This document shows, in pieces, positions 1 to 8,810 of a stretch of DNA of 36,237 bases. Location: the NCBI GenBank assembly GCA_040905885.1, contig JBBDQR010000078.1:1-36237 (forward strand), in the 5' to 3' direction. The notes below the pieces were generated by a model, which ran no database searches, was not told the origin of the DNA, and saw nothing but the letters and a program-made list of their open reading frames with translations. The translations under genes were made by a program, and so were the position numbers. Position 1 is the stretch's first letter, and the number at the start of each line of letters is the position of its first letter. The stretch comes from JACVRU01 sp040905885 (GTDB taxonomy: Bacteria > Actinomycetota > Thermoleophilia > Gaiellales > Gaiellaceae).

Positions 1-115
1 GCGATCGCGCTCATGAAGCGGAATCCGCTAGCTCAAGGCGAAAAACTTCCGACTAGCTTCGTCTTGGGCCGGGGGTGGGAAGCGCCGCGGCGTTCGGCTC
101 GCCGCCCGGCCCTAA

Positions 116-2596
116 CTACGAGGCCGAGCCGCGAAAGAGCGCCTTCAACTGCTCGTTCGTGGTGATGTTCTTGACCTGCCCGCGCATGCCCACGTCGGTC
201 AGATCAAGTCGGCGCACCTCGTCGCGCTCGACCATGACGAGCTCGATGCGGCCGTACTCGTGGGCGTGCTTGTCCGCGTACTCGGCGAGGCCGATCGCCT
301 TCGGCCAGGCGTCGCTGAGCGAGGTCGTGTGCGGGTCGACCAGGTCGACGACCTGGCCGCCCTCGTCCTCGCGCAGGATCAGGAAGTCCGGGTAGAGGGC
401 CTTGTCCTGCCCGCCTGAGCGGTAGGGGATCGAGATCGACCAAGGTTTGCGCGGCGGGTTGCGCAGCCAGCCGACGACATCCTCGCGCGCGAGCTCCTGG
501 TTGATCACCTTCGTCTCCCAGGTGTTCAGCGCCGCCGGGTAGCGAGCTTCGCTGTCGACGTAGAGGTGATCGGGCCAGGTCGTGTCGACCAGCTTCGCCT
601 GGATCACCTCCGGGAGGGTGATCTCGCCCGGCTGCGGGTCGACGGCCGTGCGCCTGATCTGCTGGTACTTCTCGGCTCGCGCGTCCGGCAGCTGGCGCAG
701 CTTAGCGCGGTGCTTCTTGAGGAGCCGCTCGACCTCAGCACCGCACTTGTCCTCGACTGTCTTGAGCACGCTCTCGTCCTGGAGCAGCGCGAATAGCTCA
801 AGCTTGGTCTTCGATGCGCCGCCGGCGCCGTCTACTCGCTTCTTCAGGAACGCGAGGTGCAGGCCCTCGGTCATCAGTCGGCCGGTGGCGGCGAACAGGT
901 CGTCGATGTTCTTGCGCGCGAGCGTCACCGTCTGCCCGGCCACCTCGCGTGTCTCGGTGGTGCCGTATGCGTACTCGATCGCGCTGATGTCGACGTCGTC
1001 GGCGCCCTCGAGTACCGCCTTGAAGTCTTCGCTCTCGGAGCGATGTTCGTACTCGGCGAGCAGCGCGTCGAGGATCAGCGTGCGACTGCGGTCGAGCGCC
1101 TTCTTGTCGATCTCATCGTAGACGAGCTCCCGCGCCAGGCGCATCAACCGCCGGCGGCTCGGCCAGCGGTTCACGCGCTGAATCGAGTAGGTCGGCAGCG
1201 CCTCAAGCGACCCGACGAAATCCTCGAGCTCGCTGCTGCGGACGAGCGTGACGATCTCGTCGCCATCGTCGACATCGAGGGGGACGAGATCGTCCGGGTC
1301 CTCGGTCAGGTAGGTGACGACCTGGCCGACCGCCTCTGCGTCGAAGCGCGGCAGGTACAGGCTGACGCTGTTCAGCACCTCGTTCGACTCGACCCGACGA
1401 GCGAGCGGCGTGCGCACCATCCGGCCTACGAGCTGCGCGATCGAGGTGTAGTCGACGGCGCGGCGGAAGGACATCATCACCTCTGCGCGCGGACAGTCCC
1501 AGCCGGTGTTCAGGTTGCGCTTGAAGAAGACGACGCGCAGGTCGGAGTCGTCCTGGATGTCGACAGGCGCGATGCGCCGGATCGTCCGCTCCTCGACCTC
1601 GAGCGAGTGGGTTTCCTGAAAACAGTGGGCGACCTCGTCCTCGGAGAGATCGCCCAGCACGCCCTCGATCGCCTGCAGGGCCTCAGCTAGCGGCGTCGCC
1701 GTGGCGCTGTCGCCAGAGGCATCTTCGACCTGGACGACGAGCAGCGGCCTGATCTCCTCGCCGGCTCCCTGTGCGGCCGCATAGCCCTGCCATGCCTCGT
1801 TGTACTCGGCGAGTTGGCGACTGGCTCGCTCGAGCAGGGTTATGTCGGCGGGCAGGGCCTGCTTGGGGTGGTGGAGCAGCACGCGCTCCTTGAGCAGCCC
1901 GGAGGCACGAACGTCCGCGGGATCGACGCTCCAGATGCGGTCGAGTCGGGTGGTATTCGTGAGCAGCTGCTGAAACTTGCCGGGGGTGGCGCTGATGCCG
2001 ATGATCAGCGGCGCCGGCGGCATCTCCTCGAAGCCGAGGATGAACCGCTGGACGAGCGCCTGCGCCTGCTGGAGCTCATCCTCGTCCTGGAAGGTGCCGC
2101 GGTGCGCCTCGTCGATCACGACCCAGAAGCTCTGCGGGCGCGCCTCGGCCGTGTTCGTGACCGTGTCCCAGAGGGTGAACTGGCGCTCGTCGCCGTAGGT
2201 AACGAGCTTGCGGTCCCGGCCGAGCTTCTGCGTGTTGAGGAAGTAGACCTTGCCGGCCTCGAGACGCTCCTTGTTGAACGAGGAGTCGATCGTGACGAGG
2301 TCGCCGCGGGTGAACACATCCGACGTCTCCAGAATCTTCCGACGGGTCTGCTCGTTCAGCTCGGGCTGGTCGCTGATCCAGAGGAAGCTCGCCTCCTCGT
2401 CGCCGGCATGCATCCCGTCGCCGGTCAGCAGCACCTCCATCAGCCGAGTGGCGATCACCGTCTTGCCCGACCCTGTGGGGGCAGCGAGCACGAGCGCTTG
2501 GGGGTCGCCGTCGATCACCTCGTCACGGGCGCGGCGGGCGTGCCTGTACAGCCTCTCGACGGCGACGTCTTGGAAGTCCTTGAGCTCCAGTCTCAT
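116..2596 (-). CDS. res: Type III restriction enzyme, Res subunit (helicase-nuclease)
   Basis: ATP-dependent DNA translocase/nuclease of a type III restriction-modification system, acting on unmodified DNA together with the Mod subunit. With the start used here (826 aa), superfamily 2 motifs are visible: Walker A APTGSGKT (residues 39-46), DEAH (162-165), motif III GISATPG, and motif VI QLVGRMVR. Near the C-terminus a nuclease-like segment reads YPDF (735-738), followed about 15 residues later by DLVDPH, so the usual acidic-x-Lys of PD-(D/E)xK is replaced by a DPH form. The ATG at 2596 overlaps the mod stop in an ATGA junction. The open frame runs further upstream but only through mod sequence in another frame, so 2596 is preferred. 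Transcribed after mod as one unit. Family identification is firm; the recognition site cannot be read from sequence. Confidence 0.9.
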   Translation of the reverse strand: MRLELKDFQDVAVERLYRHARRARDEVIDGDPQALVLAAPTGSGKTVIATRLMEVLLTGDGMHAGDEEASFLWISDQPELNEQTRRKILETSDVFTRGDLVTIDSSFNKERLEAGKVYFLNTQKLGRDRKLVTYGDERQFTLWDTVTNTAEARPQSFWVVIDEAHRGTFQDEDELQQAQALVQRFILGFEEMPPAPLIIGISATPGKFQQLLTNTTRLDRIWSVDPADVRASGLLKERVLLHHPKQALPADITLLERASRQLAEYNEAWQGYAAAQGAGEEIRPLLVVQVEDASGDSATATPLAEALQAIEGVLGDLSEDEVAHCFQETHSLEVEERTIRRIAPVDIQDDSDLRVVFFKRNLNTGWDCPRAEVMMSFRRAVDYTSIAQLVGRMVRTPLARRVESNEVLNSVSLYLPRFDAEAVGQVVTYLTEDPDDLVPLDVDDGDEIVTLVRSSELEDFVGSLEALPTYSIQRVNRWPSRRRLMRLARELVYDEIDKKALDRSRTLILDALLAEYEHRSESEDFKAVLEGADDVDISAIEYAYGTTETREVAGQTVTLARKNIDDLFAATGRLMTEGLHLAFLKKRVDGAGGASKTKLELFALLQDESVLKTVEDKCGAEVERLLKKHRAKLRQLPDARAEKYQQIRRTAVDPQPGEITLPEVIQAKLVDTTWPDHLYVDSEARYPAALNTWETKVINQELAREDVVGWLRNPPRKPWSISIPYRSGGQDKALYPDFLILREDEGGQVVDLVDPHTTSLSDAWPKAIGLAEYADKHAHEYGRIELVMVERDEVRRLDLTDVGMRGQVKNITTNEQLKALFRGSAS

Positions 2597-4683
2597 GACG
2601 CCTTGGCGTGTGCGAGCTTGACGCGGAAGTGGCGCAGGTAGTCGCGGTGGAGCATGTACGTCTTCCGCTCGAGCCCGACGAGCGCAGCCATCTCCGCGTA
2701 TGCCTCTTCGGAGTCGGTCACGAAGTAGACATGCGAGACGTCCGGGCGCTCGCGTAGAGCGTTGACGAACGCGCGCAGGTGCGCCTCGTCGAAGAGGATT
2801 GCGTAGGGCGACCCGTCGACGAGCGAGAGGGGCTTGGCCGGGTCGCCGTGCTGCGGGCCGAGTGCGCCGGCTGCGAGCCACAGGACCGGGCGCAGCCGGT
2901 CGAAGCTGCGCCCGAGCTCGACGTCGTCCGGGTCGAGATAGTCGAGCCGGTAGAACTCGACGTTCTCATCGAAGCCGTCGGCGAAGGCGCGCCCGCCGCG
3001 GTAGGTGCCCGGCAGCTTCTGCCCGTCGGGGCGAACGCCCGTGATCGCTGCTCTCACGCGCGGCCTGGTCACCGACTCGAAGATGCCCTCTGCCTCGAAC
3101 TGCTTGTCGCCCGGGTAGTAGCCCGCCCGCTTCAGTCGCCGCTCCACGCGCGGCTCGACCTCGTTGTTCGTGACGAGGATGCAGCGGCGTGAGCCACCGT
3201 CCTCGGCATTCAGCAGCGCGGTCGAGTGCAACGTCGTCCCCGATCCGGCGAAGAAGTCGACGATCAGCGCGTCGGGACGGTTGCGGCAGACCGCGGCAAG
3301 GCAGTCCTTGACCGCATAGATCGACTTCGGGAACGGGAACGCGTTCGGGCGCCCCAGGAGGCGCGTGAGCACGTTCGTTCCGTGGACGCCGGCGTCGTGG
3401 GCGCGGTCCCACCAGACCGTCTTCAGCCGCCGCACTGGGTTGCGCGGGCGGCGATGGTTGAGAGCGTAGGTGTCGCCGGTCTTTCGACCGACGACGATGG
3501 CACCGTCGGCGATGTAGCGCTCCATCGTCTCCCGCACGTAGCGCCAGACGCGTTCGTTGCCCTCGCCGTCGATCGGGTAGATCGAGAGAACGCCCTTGCT
3601 GCGGGTGACCTTGTACGGATCGTTGGGCCCGAGCAGGGGGCCGATGCCGACAACCCTGCGCTTCTTTTCGTCGACGTAGATCGCGTAGAACTGGTTCGGC
3701 CGCTGGTAGCGAAAGCTCGACTCGGCTCCCCGGCGGCGTAGGTAGAGGTCCTCGTACTCGCGCGCGTCGACGCTGAACTCAGGTGGTGCGTCCTCGTCCG
3801 GCTCCTCGCCCTCGGCGTGCTCAAGGTCAGCGTCAAGGTCAGAAAGCACCTCACTGCCGGCGGTCAGCGGCTTGCCCGCGATCAGCTCCTCACCCGTGTC
3901 GGGGACGCAGAACACCGCGTACTCGTCGACGCGGCCGAAGTTGATCTTGAACGTGCCCTTCGGATTGATCACGATCGTGACCGTGTAGAGCAGGTGCCCG
4001 TCCATCACCTGCTCGAGCAGCATCCCCAGGTGGTGCACTTCGTTCTCGTCGATCGTGACGATGAGGACGCCGTCGGGCCGGAGCATTCGTCTCGCGAGCC
4101 GCAGGCGCTTGTCCATCATCGACAGCCACTTGCTGTGCCGCCAGCGGTCGTTGGCGTCGACGTAGCGGTTGTTGTACTTCCAGTCAGTCGCACCGGAGTT
4201 GTAGGGCGGGTCGATGTAGATGCAGTCCACCTGCCCCTCGAGGGCGAAGCTCAGCAGCTGCAGGACGTGGTAGTTCTCGCCGTTCACCACCGCGTGGTAC
4301 GGCTTTGTCTCGCTGCGCTCGATGCGATCGCTCTCGAGCGCCGTCAGCGCCGGGAACAGAGGCTCGCGAAAGCCCTTGACGATCATCAGGTCCGAGAGCG
4401 GAACGTCTTGCTCCGCGTCGCCGCCGGCACCGTTCGCGGGAACGACGATCGCCTTCTTGCCCGTGATCGACTGGACACGGAACGGCTCGTCCTGGTCCTG
4501 ACGGCGGACAACCAGCGCTCCGACCTCGATCGGGACGTTGCCGAGTACGGCGATCTCCGGGATGTGCCTCTCAAACACGAGCCCGAACTTCGTGCGCCGC
4601 TTGAGCTCCGCGACCTCAGAGGCGATCGCCTCCCTCAGGTCAGGGTCGGCTACTTCCGATACGAGGTCTTCGAGTTGGGCCAT
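2593..4683 (-). CDS. mod: Type III DNA methyltransferase, Mod subunit (adenine-specific)
   Basis: Site-specific DNA adenine methyltransferase that protects host DNA and provides target recognition for Res. The 696-aa protein has the catalytic motif IV DPPY at residues 158-161 (IYIDPPYNSG) and the SAM-binding motif I FAGSGT at 478-483. This catalytic-before-SAM order is that of beta-class enzymes, typical of Mod. The stretch between the two motifs (about 165-475) should hold the target-recognition domain and includes an acidic patch near 280-305. ATG at 4683; I see no good Shine-Dalgarno sequence in front, so it may be weakly initiated or leaderless. First gene of the mod-res unit, with a 4-base ATGA overlap to res. 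Confidence 0.92.
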   Translation of the reverse strand: MAQLEDLVSEVADPDLREAIASEVAELKRRTKFGLVFERHIPEIAVLGNVPIEVGALVVRRQDQDEPFRVQSITGKKAIVVPANGAGGDAEQDVPLSDLMIVKGFREPLFPALTALESDRIERSETKPYHAVVNGENYHVLQLLSFALEGQVDCIYIDPPYNSGATDWKYNNRYVDANDRWRHSKWLSMMDKRLRLARRMLRPDGVLIVTIDENEVHHLGMLLEQVMDGHLLYTVTIVINPKGTFKINFGRVDEYAVFCVPDTGEELIAGKPLTAGSEVLSDLDADLEHAEGEEPDEDAPPEFSVDAREYEDLYLRRRGAESSFRYQRPNQFYAIYVDEKKRRVVGIGPLLGPNDPYKVTRSKGVLSIYPIDGEGNERVWRYVRETMERYIADGAIVVGRKTGDTYALNHRRPRNPVRRLKTVWWDRAHDAGVHGTNVLTRLLGRPNAFPFPKSIYAVKDCLAAVCRNRPDALIVDFFAGSGTTLHSTALLNAEDGGSRRCILVTNNEVEPRVERRLKRAGYYPGDKQFEAEGIFESVTRPRVRAAITGVRPDGQKLPGTYRGGRAFADGFDENVEFYRLDYLDPDDVELGRSFDRLRPVLWLAAGALGPQHGDPAKPLSLVDGSPYAILFDEAHLRAFVNALRERPDVSHVYFVTDSEEAYAEMAALVGLERKTYMLHRDYLRHFRVKLAHAKAS

Positions 4684-4889
4684 GGGAAAGGAGCGGGCCG
4701 ACAGTCAGGCCGCCGTGGGGAGGTTACGAGTCTTGCCCGACGGAGCCAAGCCCGGTCGTGTCGCTCCCTCAGTATGCCGTCATACGGCCACAATCAGGCA
4801 TGAGATGGACGGCGCATCAAGGGCCGCGTGGGCAGAAGGGAAACCAAGTCGCTCGATGACCGGTCGGGCTGCGCACTGCCCCCGAGAAG
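4684..4889. promoter_or_regulatory. Upstream region of mod-res with a small inverted repeat
   Basis: No gene is seen here. It must hold the promoter of the mod-res unit, which reads leftward. A short inverted repeat, GTATG (4772-4776) and CATAC (4781-4785) with a CCGT spacer, is the only symmetric site noticed. It could be an operator or chance. No clear -35/-10 pair is recognised. Confidence 0.2.
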
Positions 4890-5279
4890 CGCTACGAGAC
4901 CGACCCGCCGCCGGCAGCCGCACCGTGGCGGCGAGTGCCGGATCCCGAGGCGCGCCTGCGCGGGGCGCTCGCCGACCTGTACGCCTAATACCGCCGCAAC
5001 GAGACGCTCCTCGCGAACGTCTTCCGGGACGCCTCCCTCCTCCCGATCGTCGCCGAGGTCTCGCGTCCGTTCCTCGCCGAGCTGGCGGAGCTCCGAGACA
5101 CGCTCGCCGTCGGCTGGGGGGCGCGCGGCCGCCGCCGCACCCGCCTACTGGCCGTGCTCGGGCACGCCCTCGAGTTCGGAACCTGGCAGTCGCTGACCGG
5201 GCGGCACGGGTTGAGCGACGCCGAGGCGATCGAGCCGATGCTCGCGCTCGCGCGCGACGCTGCAAATCCCACCGGATAA
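4890..5279 (+). pseudogene. Decayed TetR-family regulator, C-terminal part
   Basis: In one plus-strand frame the sequence reads like the ligand-binding half of a TetR regulator: a segment with DPEARLRGALADLYA, then YRRNETLLANVFRDASLLP, and after a hydrophobic helix HALEFGTWQSLTGRHGLSD to a stop at 5277-5279. A TAA at 4986-4988 interrupts the frame where such proteins usually read YAYYRR. No DNA-binding helix-turn-helix lies upstream. The coding pattern outside the stop is well preserved, so decay looks recent, or the stop is a sequencing error. Family assignment rests on recalled similarity, not a search. Confidence 0.55.
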
Positions 5280-5307
5280 GTGTCGACAGGCGGCGGCCAC
5301 GGCGCGG

Positions 5308-5514
5308 CTGGCGGGCTCGTCGGCGACGGCGGCCGCGCTGATCGCCGGTGTCGGCGTGGGCTCGTTCGCCTGGTTCGTCGTGCTCTCCTCCGGGGTGGCG
5401 GTTGCGCGGCGGCGAGTCGGCCCGCGGTTGCTGCGGCTCGTCGACGGCAGTTCCGGCGCGGGGCTGCTCGGCTTCGCCGGCTTACTCGGCTACCGAACGG
5501 TCCACAGCCCCTGA
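5308..5514 (+). pseudogene. LysE-family exporter, C-terminal remnant
   Basis: About 69 codons without a start codon translate to two hydrophobic segments. The first (ALIAGVGVGSFAWFVVLSS) is followed by a basic loop VARRRVGPRLLRLVDG and a second segment (SGAGLLGFAGLLGY), ending at TGA 5512-5514. This is the layout of the last two membrane helices of LysE/RhtB amino-acid exporters. The upstream four helices are absent. Together with the TetR fragment it forms a small graveyard beside the restriction system. Confidence 0.5.
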
Positions 5515-5847
5515 GAACGCATACCCGTCGCATCCGCCTGCCGTGTGCGCGCGGCCAGGCACCGTCACTGTCCGCGGTAGTCAGTGACAAGACGGTGAAG
5601 CGGGTGCACCGCCGTCAGAGTCAGTGCGCCGAAGTTACCGAAGAGCTCACCCGAAAGTGAAGCGCACGCCTGCGAGTCCGGCCCTGAGGCGATCGACTGC
5701 GCGATGGTCCGCAATCGGTCATGCGTTCGGGCGCCGATGACTGCCGGCACCTGTCAAAGCTAGGACGGAACCGCGTCGCGAACCGGGCTTGCTAGCGGCG
5801 CCTCTGCGCGTGCGTGCGCGCGCCGAACCGCCGCGTAACCTCCCGCT
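5515..5847. other. Non-coding stretch with one repeat copy
   Basis: No convincing gene is seen between the LysE remnant and the gene at 5848. The region holds repeat copy A (5651-5693) and presumably the promoter of the 5848 gene. Short open frames here have no recognisable features. Confidence 0.4.
5651..5693 (+). repeat. Island-junction repeat, copy A
   Basis: First of three related ~44-bp sequences. Over the first 30 bases it matches copy B (8470-8499) at 25 positions, and all five differences are transitions. The match continues to the GAGGCGAT/CAGGCGAT end with one gap. It also shares the 12-mer AGCGCACGCCTG and GAGGCGA with copy C (11756-11799), which is comM coding sequence. Confidence 0.55.
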
Positions 5848-7008
5848 ATGGCCACCAAACAGCAGCCAAACGTCGCACTCCCGATCCGACCGCCGTACCT
5901 GTTCGATCCTGAAACGGTCGGAAAGCGGATCCGGCCACTTCCGCGAACGGCGGAGCTGATCCACGCGAAGAAGCGCGTCGGCGAGCAATCCGTCGCTTTC
6001 CCGCGTCTCCAGAAAACCGACAGGGAGATCCTCCGCGTTCTCGGGCGCACGAACGGCTACAAGCACCTCGACGAGTTGGTCGTATCGCTCGAGCGCTGTC
6101 TGGCTAGCGGCTGGGACGCGCACCAGCTGGGCGCCCGCGACCGCGACGAGTTCGCGTCGCTGATGTCCGACCTCCAGGCCGGCGAGCACTGTCTGCTGCG
6201 CGAGTTCACGATTGAGTCGCCGGTCGGTCTACGGATCGAGGGCGCGAAGCCTGACCTCTACGTCCGCAAGGGCGCTCTCGGGGCGATCATCGAGGTCTTC
6301 CGGCCGCGCGAGCTGCCAGCCTTCCACGACTTCCTCACCGACGTCTCGCGCCTCTTGATGGAGACCGACGTGCGGCTCGACTACCACGCCGACGTCAAGC
6401 TCGAGTGCGTCTCCGACTTCGATGCGGCGGGGCGGCTCGTGTCGCCCTGGCATCCGATCGACCTCGACGAAGCGCTGGCGCCGGTGGCAGAGGAGGCGCT
6501 TGGACGCGTCGCTGCCGCACTTGCTGTGCTCGAGCCGGCGCAGAAGAGGACGCTCATTGAGCAGTGGCCTGAGCGGAACCTAAAGCTCGTCGTCGAGCTC
6601 GAGAACGTCCGCACGAGCGGCGGCAACGAGCCGACGCGGTCTGTCCACTGCGGGAAGTCGTACGCCGGCTACGAGCCGGTCGGGATGCTCGCGCGGCTGA
6701 TGAAGCCGATCGTCGCGAAGGCGAAGAAACGGCAGGCTGGCGAGCGCGGCGAGGAGGCGCGCCTCCTCGTCTGCGACATCTCGCAGGCTATTGTGGCCGC
6801 GCACCTCGACGAGCCGTACCGGAAGGAGCGCTTCGTCGATGTGCTGAAGCGCGAGCTCGAGCCGCAGGTCGAGCGGAATTACGACGTGATCGCGCTCTGC
6901 GAGCGCCGTGGCTGGCACACGCCTCTGCGCCTCGACTTCGCCGTCTCGGCCGACGGCTATAGCAGCGTCGTCGGCGAGCTCTTCGGCTCCGTCGCCACCG
7001 TCGGCTGA
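5848..7008 (+). CDS. Unknown 386-aa protein, possibly nuclease-fold
   Basis: I do not recognise the family. The protein is soluble, without signal or membrane segments. Residues 125-151 (GLRIEGAKPDLYVRKGALGA, then IIEVF) resemble the beta-hairpin core of PD-(D/E)xK nucleases: PD at 135-136, a strand, and a second acidic residue E149. The position of the expected lysine is Phe151, so it would be a degenerate or non-catalytic fold. A Cys/His-poor C-terminal half contains several charged helices. ATG at 5848 is the first start in frame. It stands alone, flanked by repeat A upstream and a convergent nucleotidyltransferase gene downstream (15 bases apart). The location among restriction and nuclease genes suggests a defence or accessory role, but function is not known. 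Confidence 0.7.
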   Translation: MATKQQPNVALPIRPPYLFDPETVGKRIRPLPRTAELIHAKKRVGEQSVAFPRLQKTDREILRVLGRTNGYKHLDELVVSLERCLASGWDAHQLGARDRDEFASLMSDLQAGEHCLLREFTIESPVGLRIEGAKPDLYVRKGALGAIIEVFRPRELPAFHDFLTDVSRLLMETDVRLDYHADVKLECVSDFDAAGRLVSPWHPIDLDEALAPVAEEALGRVAAALAVLEPAQKRTLIEQWPERNLKLVVELENVRTSGGNEPTRSVHCGKSYAGYEPVGMLARLMKPIVAKAKKRQAGERGEEARLLVCDISQAIVAAHLDEPYRKERFVDVLKRELEPQVERNYDVIALCERRGWHTPLRLDFAVSADGYSSVVGELFGSVATVG

Positions 7009-7022
7009 ACACTCGCGCGCGG

Positions 7023-7463
7023 TTAGTCGAGCCGCCCCTCCTCTTCGAGCGCAACGAGCGCGTCGCGGAATGATCCATCGTCTTGGGCGACGAGACCCTC
7101 GCGCGCGTAACCCGTTGCGTACGCCTCGCCGGCTCGCACGTTCGCGAGGATCGTCCCCGCCGGGACGATCAGGACGTTGAAGCGGGGGTGCGGGACGACT
7201 GGTGCTTCACGGGGATCGTTCGGCGCGCCCTCCGCCTCGATGTAGATGTCGACGTCGGAATCGTCGCGGTGGTCGCCGCGGGCTCGGGAGCCGACGACCA
7301 GCACGAAGCGCACGGGCCACTTCTCGTCGACCAGCTGAGGCACCTCCATGAGGACCTTCTCTTGCTCGTCGTCGAGGCGCGCACCGATCAGTTCGCGGTC
7401 GCGCTCGAGGCGCCGCCGCCAATCCCCGTCGTCACGCCACCGACTGCGGCGACCTACGTTCAT
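7023..7463 (-). CDS. Nucleotidyltransferase domain protein (Pol beta fold)
   Basis: A 146-aa protein with the nucleotidyltransferase signature VGSRARGDHRDDSDVDIYIE: GS, then ten residues, then DxD for metal and nucleotide binding. Proteins of this size and type include MNT antitoxins of HEPN-MNT pairs and stand-alone AMP-transferases. No HEPN partner is visible next to it; the basic N-terminal region is followed directly by the catalytic core. The open frame extends to 7547, but ATG at 7463 is preferred because the extra 28 residues look non-coding. It is divergent from the PLD-like gene, with about 160 bases between starts that can hold both promoters. Confidence 0.75.
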   Translation of the reverse strand: MNVGRRSRWRDDGDWRRRLERDRELIGARLDDEQEKVLMEVPQLVDEKWPVRFVLVVGSRARGDHRDDSDVDIYIEAEGAPNDPREAPVVPHPRFNVLIVPAGTILANVRAGEAYATGYAREGLVAQDDGSFRDALVALEEEGRLD

Positions 7464-7621
7464 GCCGGAACGGTACGTCCAAGGTGCGCGCAGCTGCGCA
7501 GGAGGCGAGCTGGCGCAGCTCCTTCGAGCCACTGACCAAGCGCCCATGGCCAGATAGACCGACTGTTGTTGGCCTCAATGGCCCTGCTGTGGCGTCGGGA
7601 CGGCGGTACGCTCGTGAAGCG

Positions 7622-8467
7622 ATGTCGAACGAGCGAACCCGCTTGTTCTCCGATGGCTTCGATGACGAGTTCGCCGTCGGCGCCGAACCCGGCAACGACG
7701 CGTTCTTCGGGCGAAATGTCCTGAGGGGTCTGATCGCGGGTATCGATAACTTCATCGAGACGCGCCAGCAGCGGTGGACGCGTTACCGCTCCCTTGGCCC
7801 TGCTCTTCTCGGGTGCGCCCTGTGGATCGACGACGAAGAGCTACTGGGCAGGCTCGGCGATCTTGCCGCCGCGTGTGTCGTGGTGAGGAAGCAGGGCCGC
7901 AGCGCCAACGAGCGCGCGAAGTTGGAGAGATTGAAGCGCGTTAACGACGCTACACCGGGACTCCCAGTCCGACCCTTCCCCGATCTCGGCGGATTGGCGC
8001 CGAAGGTGGATGGTCAGCCGCTCGTTGTCGGCCCGTACGGCCCGCCGATGGACGACGCCGTCCTATCGACTATTCGAACGATCGGCTACCGCAGGTCGGG
8101 GCGGGGTGACTCCCCGCCCGTGATGCACGCGAAGCTTGCTCTCCTTGGGCATCTCTGGTGGCACGACGAGGGAGAGCTTGGGGTCGAGGATGTAACGGGC
8201 TTCGCGCCGCGCCGGTTGTGGATCTCGTCGGCGAACTTCACGGAGTCGTCTCGTCGGAGTCTTGAGTTTGGCTACTGGACTGAGGACAAGGCGCTGATGG
8301 AAGGCGCTGAGCGATTTCTGCTCAGGCTGATCGCGGCGTCAGAGGGTCTCGACCCGGACGCCGATCTAATCGATCCCGAGCTGGTTCCAGTCGAGTTCGA
8401 CGACGAGGCTATGTGGGAGGCGTTAGGCGAAGCTCCTTGGGATGACGAGGAAGACCCGGAAGCCTGA
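7622..8467 (+). CDS. PLD-like phosphodiesterase domain protein
   Basis: A 281-aa protein that resembles one phospholipase-D/nuclease repeat. Residues 61-90 form the early strand-helix part (LLGCALWIDDEELL, then AAACVVVRKQ), a linker follows, then HxK at 169-171 (VMHAKLALLG), and further on RLWISSANFTESS (198-210) with the S-x-N typical of the HKD family. HKD enzymes need two such motifs, so a homodimer is likely if it is active. The Asp of HxKx4D is not in the usual place, because a Trp/Gly-rich insert follows the lysine. ATG 7622 is chosen over the upstream ATG at 7484, which lies in the promoter-like gap. The C-terminus is very acidic. Such proteins occur in restriction and other defence clusters, which fits the surroundings. 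Confidence 0.72.
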   Translation: MSNERTRLFSDGFDDEFAVGAEPGNDAFFGRNVLRGLIAGIDNFIETRQQRWTRYRSLGPALLGCALWIDDEELLGRLGDLAAACVVVRKQGRSANERAKLERLKRVNDATPGLPVRPFPDLGGLAPKVDGQPLVVGPYGPPMDDAVLSTIRTIGYRRSGRGDSPPVMHAKLALLGHLWWHDEGELGVEDVTGFAPRRLWISSANFTESSRRSLEFGYWTEDKALMEGAERFLLRLIAASEGLDPDADLIDPELVPVEFDDEAMWEALGEAPWDDEEDPEA

Positions 8468-8469
8468 AG

Positions 8470-8514
8470 CCGGAAGTGGAGCGCGCGCCCGCGAGTCCAG
8501 GGGCCTCAGGCGAT
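8470..8514 (+). repeat. Island-junction repeat, copy B
   Basis: Begins two bases after the stop of the PLD-like gene. It is 83% identical to copy A over the first 30 bases, with transitions only, and ends in CAGGCGAT. It separates the PLD-like gene from the broken nucleotidyltransferase gene. See copy A and copy C. Confidence 0.55.
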
Positions 8515-8637
8515 TGCGCCGACGTGCGGGCCGGAGCGACGCTTTGCGCTTCCCGGGGCGCTCGCTTACTGTCTCGGGCGTTGGCTGCGGACTGAGCCCT
8601 TTCGGTCTGTCCTGTACTCCGGCTGGAGACGAGTTCC

Positions 8638-8810
8638 GTGTCCGCTGCCATCACTTTCGACGATCTGCGCCGATTTGCCGAGGAAGACAGCAACGTTGTC
8701 GGTCTCGTCTTGGGCGGCTCGCGTGGGAAGCGCGCCTTCGTTGACGAGTCTTCCGACTTCGACATTTTCATCGTCGTTGGCGAGGACGCCGACGGGTATC
8801 GACTGAGGTT
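8638..8810 (+). pseudogene. Nucleotidyltransferase, N-terminal remnant
   Basis: Starts with GTG 8638, preceded by a GGAG ribosome-binding site with 9-base spacing. The first ~55 codons give a good nucleotidyltransferase start: LVLGGSRGKRAFVDESSDFD followed by IFIVVGED, i.e. GS plus the DxD motif. After about residue 56 the frame stays open but turns into arginine-rich sequence antisense to the neighbouring minus-strand genes, so the real protein is lost. It resembles aminoglycoside-adenylyltransferase-like proteins (C-terminal portion missing). The break is about 15 kb from any assembly gap on the right and 3.2 kb from the nearest one, so a scaffold artefact is not an obvious cause. Confidence 0.55.

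Noticed and set aside
1..115. Short imperfect inverted repeat GCTAG...CTAGC after res
   Set aside because: Five-base arms with a long loop; too weak to call a terminator or island end.
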